Below, in pieces: positions 56,795 to 64,000 of a stretch of DNA of 64,000 nt (within the stretch, counting starts at the first letter, position 1; each line of letters begins with the position of its first letter). Origin of the DNA: Panax quinquefolius (lineage: Eukaryota; Streptophyta; Magnoliopsida; Apiales; Araliaceae); contig CM035170.1 of NCBI GenBank assembly GCA_020205615.1, forward strand, positions 55,666,812 to 55,730,811, given 5' to 3'. A program made the position numbers and the translations under genes. Below the pieces are notes generated by a model. That model had not been told where the DNA came from and ran no database searches. It saw only the letters and a list, made by a program, of their open reading frames with translations.

Positions 56795-57584
56795 CTATAG
56801 GCCATATTTCCTATTCGGTCAAGAATCTCAAATGGACCAACAAATCTTGGATTAAGCTTTCCTCTATTCCCAAATCTTGTAACCCCATTCCATTTCCTCT
56901 CTTCCCAAATCTTATAACTCCCTTCCATGGAGCAATACGTAATAATACATAATCCCCAATATTAAATTCCACATCCTTTCGATGAAGATCCGCATAACTC
57001 TTTTATCGATCTTATGCCGTTTGTATACGTTGTTGAATTGTTTGGATCTTTTCTGTAGTTATGCGTACCAATTTTGGTCCCAACAATGTTGCTTCTCCCA
57101 CCTCATCCCAGCATATGGAGAGCGACACTTTTATCCATACAATGCTTCAAATGGAGCCACATCTATACTTGCTTGATAACTGTTGTTGTAGGAGAATTCC
57201 ACCAATGGTAGGTACTTATCCCAACTCCCTTTGAAATCTAGGACACATAGTCTTAATAGATCTTCAAGAGTTTGAATAGTCCTCTCTCGATTGCTTCGTC
57301 CGCTTTGAGGATGGTATCTTTGAATCGAATCAGAAATCCGCGCCCATAGCTTTCTGCAAGCTAACCCAAAATCGTGAAGTGAATCTTGGGTCACGATCCG
57401 AAACTATGGATACTGGCATGCCATGCAATCTCACAATCCCATTCACATACATATTAGCAAGACGTTCAAGGGAATAAGTCTCCCATATAGGCAAGAAATG
57501 GGCAGACTTTGTTAATCTATCAACAATGACCCAAATCGCATCTATGCCTTGAGAAACCTTGGGAAGACCCATAACGAAATCCAT
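56795..57584 (-). pseudogene. Element E integrase core
   Basis: Minus 57584-57330 encodes MDFVMGLP, a [16 protein letters not shown] segment with the first catalytic Asp and [11 protein letters not shown] with the second. Minus 57394-57131 continues in another frame with HPQSGRSNRERTIQTLED, where the Glu position is kept although the usual DGQSERT is altered, and VEFSYNNSYQAS. The C-terminal region to 56795 is broken and continues across F at 27447. Confidence 0.8.
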
Positions 57585-57602
57585 GGTAATGTGTTCCCAC
57601 TT

Positions 57603-57926
57603 CTATTTCGGAATCTCAAGTGGTTGCATTGGACACTTTGGCACTTGATGTTCCGCTTTTACACGTTGACAAGTTAAACACCTCGAGATAAACTTCGCGA
57701 TCTCTCTTTTCATATTGCTCCACCAAAATGTATGTCGAAGAATATGATACATTTTGGTACTCCCAAGATGGATTACAAATGGTGTGTTGTGTGCTTCCAT
57801 CATGATTCTATGCTTCAAGTCAGAATCGTTAGGAACACAAAGTCTGGAGTTGACTCGAAGTATTCTTTCTTTATCAATTCTTACTTCTGGAATAACACCT
57901 TCTTGCACTTTCTTCATACGCATCAA
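57603..57926 (-). pseudogene. Element E integrase zinc-binding N-domain
   Basis: The frame encodes the linker EGVIPEVRID and the HHCC zinc site: HNTPFVIHLGSTKMYH, then CLTCQ. It is intact over 107 codons. This is exactly the segment lost in A and B, which jump out of homology just after the EGVIPEARI-like stretch. Confidence 0.8.
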
Positions 57927-58139
57927 CTCCAGGTCCGTAGCTTAAGTAGCTTTAACTTTATCGATTAAAGTCGGTTCTACTCGTATGTTTGATATCATCA
58001 CGTGGGTACTTGGAGCCTTTACCTCTATCTCCATCCTTTACAAGTCATACAAAATGGACCTTTGTGTTAACGACATTGCACTCGTACCCGTATATGATCT
58101 TTTACTCAATGTGTTAGCTACCACGTTTGCTTATCCAGG

Positions 58140-58457
58140 ATGATATTGGATGGTATGGTCGTAATCTTTCAACAACTCGAGCCAACGTCATTGCCGCATA
58201 TTGAGTTCCTTTTGGGTGATGAAATATTTGAGGCTTTTATGATCTGTATAGATCTCCACTTTCTCCCCATACAGGTAGTGTCTCCAAATCTTCAACGCAA
58301 AAACAACTGCTGCCAACTCCAAATCATGAGTAGGATAATTCCTCTCATATTCTTTGAGTTGTCGTGAGGCATAGGCTATGACTTTCGAGAAAATCCTTAC
58401 ACGAATCTCCGATAAGTAACTACCAAGCCCGAAGCTACGTACTTGATTCCTGGCCAC
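58140..58457 (-). pseudogene. Element E RNase H, 5' part deleted
   Basis: The minus strand encodes [37 protein letters not shown] and the TDHKSLKYF motif. The beginning of RNase H with its first catalytic Asp is missing, because the RT connection (YRRFV, 58410-58397) is followed directly by the VIAYAS segment. About 250 bp are deleted. Confidence 0.75.
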
Positions 58458-59445
58458 CGACTTTGGTTGCTCCCAACTTTGTATTGCTTCAATCTTTGCC
58501 AGGTCAACGATACTCCATGTTTTGACACCACGTGCCCAAGGAATGCTACTTCCTCAAGCCAGAACAAGCATTTCTTCAGCTTGGCATATAGCTTGTTGTC
58601 ACGAAGCCTTTGAAGTACCAGCTTCAAATGGTGCTCATGATCTTCACGGCTTTTGGAATAGATGAGGATGTCATCAATAAAGATAACAACGAACTGATCC
58701 AAATATTCCTTGATGAACACACAATTCATCATATCCATGAAAGCAGCAGGAGCATTAGTCAATCTAAAAGACATGACTAAGAATTCATAATGTCCGTACC
58801 AAGTTCTGAAGGCAGTCTTTGAATATCCTCAGTTTTAATCTTCAGCTGATGATATCCAGAACGAAGATCGATCTTTAAAAAGAATTGTGCTCCTTGCAAC
58901 TGGTCAAATAAGTCATTTATGCGAGGTAGCGGATACCTATTCTTGATGGTGACATGATTCAATTCCCGGTAGTCAATACAAAGTCGCATACTCTCGTCTT
59001 TCTTCTTTACGAATAAAACAGGAGCACCCCAAGGAGATGTACTAGGATGAATAAAATCGATGTCCAACAACTCCTGTAGTTGGACCTTTAACTCCTGAAG
59101 TTCAATAGGATCCATTCGATATGGGGTTTTAGAAATAGGCTTTATACCCGGTTCAATGTCAATAAAGATTTCAACTTCATGTTCTGGAGGTAGACCGGGA
59201 AGTTCTTTAGGAAATACATCAGGAAATTCAATAACAATAGAAATATTATTCAAATCTGACGTGTTTTTGATCAAGTCCGTGACATGGGCTAAGAAAGCTT
59301 GACATCCGTTTTTCAATAAACGAATAGCTTTATGGCTTGATATGACAATGATTGACTTTAGTGGTTTGGTTGTTTGAATTCGCATAACAGGTTGGTTAGG
59401 AATATGAAAACTAATAACCTTGCGAAAAATAATCAATTTTAGCAT
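58397..59445 (-). pseudogene. Element E reverse transcriptase
   Basis: Minus 59445-58777 encodes the linker and fingers: [37 protein letters not shown] and [15 protein letters not shown] with the first catalytic Asp. A frameshift near 58800 is followed by 58774-58397 with [15 protein letters not shown], the catalytic [11 protein letters not shown] and FLGHVVS. All core motifs are present. It would reverse-transcribe element RNA if the frame were continuous. Confidence 0.85.
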
Positions 59446-60949
59446 AATGAGTGGTTAACCAATCAATCCCTAAAATCACATCAAATGCAAGTATTTTCAA
59501 CGAAATAAGATCGACAGGTAATGTGATGGTACCAACTTGAATCAAGCAAGATTTATAAACAGTAGATGTAATGAAAGTTTCTCCTAACGGAGTCTCAACA
59601 GATAAGTCAAGGTCTAATTTATCCGGAGTCAAGTTCAAACGTTGAGCACAAATAGTAGAGATAAAAGAATGGGTAGAACCGGTATTTAATAAGGTATAAA
59701 CTTCGCAAGAGTTTATGATTAGCTTACCCGTGATCACCTCGTTCGGGTTCCTCGCATTTTGAGACACCACGTCAAACGCCTTCCAGAACCATCGACTTTG
59801 ACTTGTCCGGGATGTACTTTTTTGAGTCACCATCCCCGTTGAACATGGTTTCGCAACAACACAATCTCTTGCTATATGACCTTCCTTTCCACAGTTATAA
59901 CACACCTTGGATTGTTGTGGGCAGTTTGGGCTGATGTGTCCCTCTTTCCCGCATTTATAATAAATGACCGTTGCTCGTTCTCCTCCCCTAGAAACAATTG
60001 ATGTTTGTGCTGACGTCTTCACGTTATCATTGTTGTACTTTCTCTTTTTAAAATCTCCCCCTGACTCGCTTCTTCTACCATCATGGCCACAATTACCACT
60101 AAAGTGGTTACCGCTTTTGTCTAAATGATTTCCTCCCCGCTGGTTGTCATTGCTCCAATGATTGCTGCCATCGGTATGACCCTGGATGTGGTCCCTCAGT
60201 TGAACATACTTATTATCTCGCTCTAATAATTGAGCCCTATTTACAACATCTGAATATAAAGAAAATTTATGAGAGATAAGATATTGCCGAATCTTGAGTT
60301 TTAGACCTCTCAGAAACATCCTCGTCATTCGTTCCTCATTCTCTACCAAATGAGGTGCAAACCTGGATAACTCTGCGAACCTCGCCTCGTACTGGAACAC
60401 CGTCATATTGTTTTGTTCCAGTCTAATAAACTCTACCTCCTTCATATTACGAATACGTTCAGGAAAGTACTTGTCATTAAACAGTTTCTGAATCGTTTCC
60501 CAAGACATGTTGAGTGCGGTTGGCTGGGTACACTTCACAGACTCCCACTAGTAGTCTGCCTCACCACGGAACATAAAGGTGGCGAATGAAACCTTCTGTT
60601 CCTTTGTGCATCCCAAGACATCAAATGTCTTGGTAATTTGTTTGACCCACGTTTCCGCCTTAATCGGATCCGGCTTTCCCGTAAATTCTTGTGGTCCCAA
60701 CTCTTTGAACTACTTGGCTGTGATAAGCCACGCATTGCTATCATTTCCACCAGTATTTTGTACATGAGTATCCCTCGTCTGATTTTGCATGAACTACAAA
60801 AAGCTTCTAAACATCCCATCATTCATCATTTTTTTGGTATTGTTGTTTATAGGAGGAATACTGCCTTCCTGTTGCACGTTCCCCTGGGTGGTGATTAAAT
60901 GTGTCTCCACGGTCTCATTCAATCCATTGTTAATATTTCCAGCGGCCAT
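59411..60949 (-). pseudogene. Element E gag-protease
   Basis: The ATG is complementary to 60947-60949 (MAAGNINNGLNE). A TAG stop lies in the gag domain near 60551 (ADY-stop-WESVK, where relatives have Leu). The open part, minus 60538-59411 (375 codons), has the gag domain, an Asn/Gly-rich nucleocapsid and two zinc knuckles; in the first, [14 protein letters not shown], the leading Cys is Tyr, while the second, [14 protein letters not shown], is intact. Protease follows with LLNTGS (catalytic Asp to Asn) and [12 protein letters not shown] frame change near 59420 leads to RT. Confidence 0.85.
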
Positions 60950-61117
60950 TTTCAAATACTACCACAAAACAAGGGTTAATTAACAAATTAACATATCACA
61001 TATTAACCATATGCTCCAACTGCCCAACCAAATAAACTTAGGTATGACACACTAGCGAAGGATTACTCGTCTCTCCCTTCCTAGTTCTATTCCCCGATAT
61101 CCGCCAGAGACCATATC

Positions 61118-61134
61118 CCTAAGCTTTGATACCA
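61118..61134 (-). other. Element E primer binding site (initiator Met tRNA)
   Basis: TGGTATCAAAGCTTAGG on the minus strand lies two bases inside the 5' LTR and is identical to that of A and D. Confidence 0.85.
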
Positions 61135-61136
61135 AC

Positions 61137-63662
61137 TGTGACACCCCCAAATTAATAGGTATACATCACCTATTCTGAGTCGTCAAATACATGGTATAGA
61201 AACAAATACAACTTCATGTCTGATACAATTGTCGCGTGCAAAATACGATACACATATATTAATGAGTTTGAATACAAATATTGTCTAATGAGGCGATATA
61301 CAAACTCAAAAGGAGTCCTCATTATAATTATTGATACACTATTTTACAAAATAGTGAGGACTACTAAAACAACTATCCTGAACCATCACTCCATACCCCG
61401 GCTAGTTCCTGCTATGTTCTCACCTCCTGAGAAGAAAAATGGAACAAAAAGAAAAAAGGTGAGCTAAACTAGCCATGTATAAGAATATTATGACTAAGAT
61501 AATATATAATAAATTGTCATTAGTCTTCAACAGGAAAAAATATGATAGAACATAATAGACAATAAATTTTAGATCAACTACTGCAGCGGAAACAACAATC
61601 CATTAGAAGAGTCAAGTAGAGAATGAATTCTACTATCTTCTAAGATTTAAAAGTCCATCATCAATATTTTATCCATGTAACATCAATCAATATACATCTT
61701 GAATCAAATATTCATCTTTGCACTATAAGCCAAAGATATTCATTTGTATCACCAGTTGGTCATGTTCATCTCAACACCTGTTCATCTTTGCACTACAGGC
61801 CAAAGATATTCATCAGTTAATCATTCATCTTTGCACTAAAGGCCAAAGATATTCAGTAATATCATCATTTAGGACTGAAGATGATGAAAAATATCTTAAA
61901 GAAAACGAATCCAGTGAGACAAAAGGAAAAATATTAGGGATTCGTATTATAGTTTATCCAAGTTCAATAATACTCCATAATAACCAATTGTGAAGCAAAA
62001 TTCAAAAATAAATATCAAAACATGGATACAATCAAAGATAGTAACCATAATAGACATCTTGGACAAAAAGGAGAAAATTTCATTTTTCGGTGAATAATGT
62101 CGTATTCGTGAATAGTGTCGTATACGTGAATAGTGTCGTATACGTGAATAATAACCCCAACACAAAAAGGTAGAAATTCCACAATAAAATTCATATCAAT
62201 ATTTCGGCATAATGATATTGAAGGAAATAATATCATTTACGAAGAAAATAACATCTCTTACCTCAAAGGAACAGTATTTCTGACTGGAATATCGGATGTA
62301 AAGCCGAAGGAAACTTGCACTGAATAGCAACTCTCAAAGTATCTAAATACTCACCAAATACGCTCGATAATATATATAGAGAGAGAGAAAAAAAACTTAT
62401 TTCTGGTGTGATTTTCAATTCTAACTAAGCACCCTATTTATAGGAAAATGCTAGAATGCCAAAGCAGACTAAATAATAAAATTATATTATTATTTTTTCT
62501 TCATTCTACGCCCACACTTGCTAAACAAGCTGGAGCATGCCATCATTGAAAAATATTTAGCAGCCCACATGTTTTCAAAAATAAAAGTGGGTCTCACCCA
62601 TAATTTTAATAAAAACATTTAATTTCCGAAACTTCAATAATTCATAATAAATAGCCCTTTTATCAGAAAAATATGAATTTATGTCCATTCCATAGGAAAT
62701 TAAATTCTCTACAACTTTGTAGCTTTAAGTTTTTCTAAATTCCAAACGAAAAATGCCCGAAATCCACATACGGACGATTTTTAATACCTCCATTCCGAAA
62801 AAAAATCTTGATAAAACACCCAAAAGATTAATTCCTTCATTTATAACCACATAAAATAAATAAATCCATCATTTATATCCACATAAAATAAATATTTCCT
62901 TATCATATAAATCAATAATTAATTATTCACAAATAATATTACAGAATCACAATTATGACAATCAGGTCGTTCCTAGGAAAAACGGGGCTTTCCGATAAGG
63001 ATTTTTCCTTATTGGCGTGCAATTAGGTGACCAAACCCCTTTCCTAGACAGAACTTCCTTACACATTGCCAATAATGCTATCTAACAATATTATTCAAAT
63101 AATATGAATTATTGATCTGATAATGGAGATACTGTGCAGTGACAATTATTGAAACAACAATAATATAAAATATCAACGTAGCAATTATTGAATCAATAAA
63201 ATAAAATATTGAACAGTAATTATTGTAACAATTATTGAGTAGTGCCTTCTTTCGTAAGAATCAATAATTCAAAAATCTTTAATGCGATACTGGTATCATC
63301 TTGTGCAACCATGCGTATTACTGTATTTTAACCACCGGGTATTCCAACAGTGTTAACGGTAACCATTACGCCGTTATTTATAAAAACTCAAACTTGTCAA
63401 TTTTTTTCATCCGACCGTTTTCCGTTATGGGGACCATAAATGGTCATTGTAGCCGTCATCTAAATATTCCTCGACAAAGAAGAATATTCCACGACCAAAC
63501 GAATATTCCCCGACAACAATAAATATTTTATAACCACTTGCTTATTTTGCAAAATTTGCACATTTCACCCATAACCAAAGTATTATATCAAATTAACACT
63601 TTATTATTCAAAATAATAATAGAGGAAATTCAATTTTATTTATAAAAAGTTGTGGTCTTACA
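61137..63662 (-). repeat. 5' LTR of element E (2526 bp)
   Basis: It runs from TGTGACACCCCC to GGTCTTACA, uninterrupted, and is collinear with 22644-27109 without its 1.87-kb insert. It has three CACTA-GGCCAAAGAT repeats (61715-61855) and GTGAATAGTGTCGTATAC repeats (62090-62150). Short scrambled differences from the partner LTR occur (for example 61215-61255 and 61290-61300). Confidence 0.9.
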
Positions 63663-64000
63663 ATATACGTTAAATCAACAAAATAATAATTAATTTTTTA
63701 TGAGTTTGTGGCTTAGGCACCAAACTATAATATTGTATAAAAATCAACATTGCCGCAATGTGCAAGACTTGCTCCAAAAATACGTTATGTTGGGAAAGAA
63801 AATGAGTGCTCCAAACGTCAATTGGGACAACTTTCACGATACTAAAGAGAGCGATTAAAACATTGTGCCCCCGTCTAGCCTACATTTTTTCCTTCTTTAC
63901 CACCGAACCGTCATCGCCGATCATGACTAGAACGAGAATCAAATAAAAGGTCTCGCCTTCAACCAATGACTTTGTCTACCAAAATTTCACATCCTGTAAT
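63663..64000. other. Flank to the right of element E, nothing identified
   Basis: The sequence after the LTR end is AT-rich and does not match any element in the window. No frame or RNA is recognisable. Confidence 0.6.

Larger units (their letters stand above)
22644..63662 (-). mobile_element. Element E: Tekay/Del-like Ty3/gypsy retrotransposon, split by F
   Basis: The 5' LTR is 61137-63662, the interior 61136-56790 plus 27447-27110, and the 3' LTR 22644-27109. Removing F (27448-56789) leaves an interior of about 4.7 kb with gag, protease, RT, RNase H, integrase and a chromodomain-like tail in Ty3/gypsy order. It is the most complete member of the family in this window, and the likely kind of helper for A and B. 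It has a stop in gag, a D-to-N change in protease, frameshifts in RT and a deletion before RNase H. Confidence 0.88.

Overview
The window is plant nuclear DNA, almost certainly from a dicot. It is made mostly of nested transposable elements: Tekay/Del-like and Tat-like Ty3/gypsy elements, an Athila-like element, a plant-type hAT transposon and a Mutator-like inverted-repeat element. Captured exons of plant housekeeping genes (NADP-malic enzyme, ISWI, eEF1B-gamma, VPS18) lie inside the hAT. No complete host gene is visible. The species cannot be named from the sequence.

Left block, 1-18333, minus strand. Element B (7232-18333) is a Tekay-like element with two 2.6-kb LTRs and a deleted interior (gag, a protease remnant and pol tails). 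Its left LTR was split by a related element A (1-7231), and A's upstream LTR holds a 1.25-kb near-palindromic inverted-repeat element (5473-6720). B's right LTR holds a 3.0-kb solo LTR, H (13839-16875), with a clean 5-bp duplication. A and B both lack the reverse transcriptase and integrase cores.

Middle gap, 18334-22208. This is the only sizeable stretch not explained by repeats. It holds a pyrimidine-rich segment, short duplications and a chain of four small in-frame exon-like pieces (21571-22070) that I could not identify.

Right block, 22209-63662. Minus-strand element E has its LTRs at 22644-27109 and 61137-63662. A second gag start and primer site (22209-22641) abuts the left LTR, so the arrangement is a tandem one sharing that LTR. 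E's integrase is split by Athila-like element F (27448-56789, plus). F's 3' LTR is split by a hAT transposon (33373-56765, 8-bp duplication AGTGCTAT). The hAT is split by Tat-like element G (38817-55262, 5-bp duplication CTATA). The order of insertion is therefore E, F, hAT, G.

The most notable object is the hAT. Besides a 638-codon transposase frame it carries same-strand fragments of at least four unrelated host genes. Two of them, eEF1B-gamma and VPS18, are joined in one reading frame across intact-looking splice sites. G is also unusual: it has an antisense gene, 136-bp tandem arrays and a large internal hairpin-like inverted duplication. Many coding regions have frameshifts, and several near-identical repeats differ in short scrambled patches, so some breaks may be sequencing or assembly errors.
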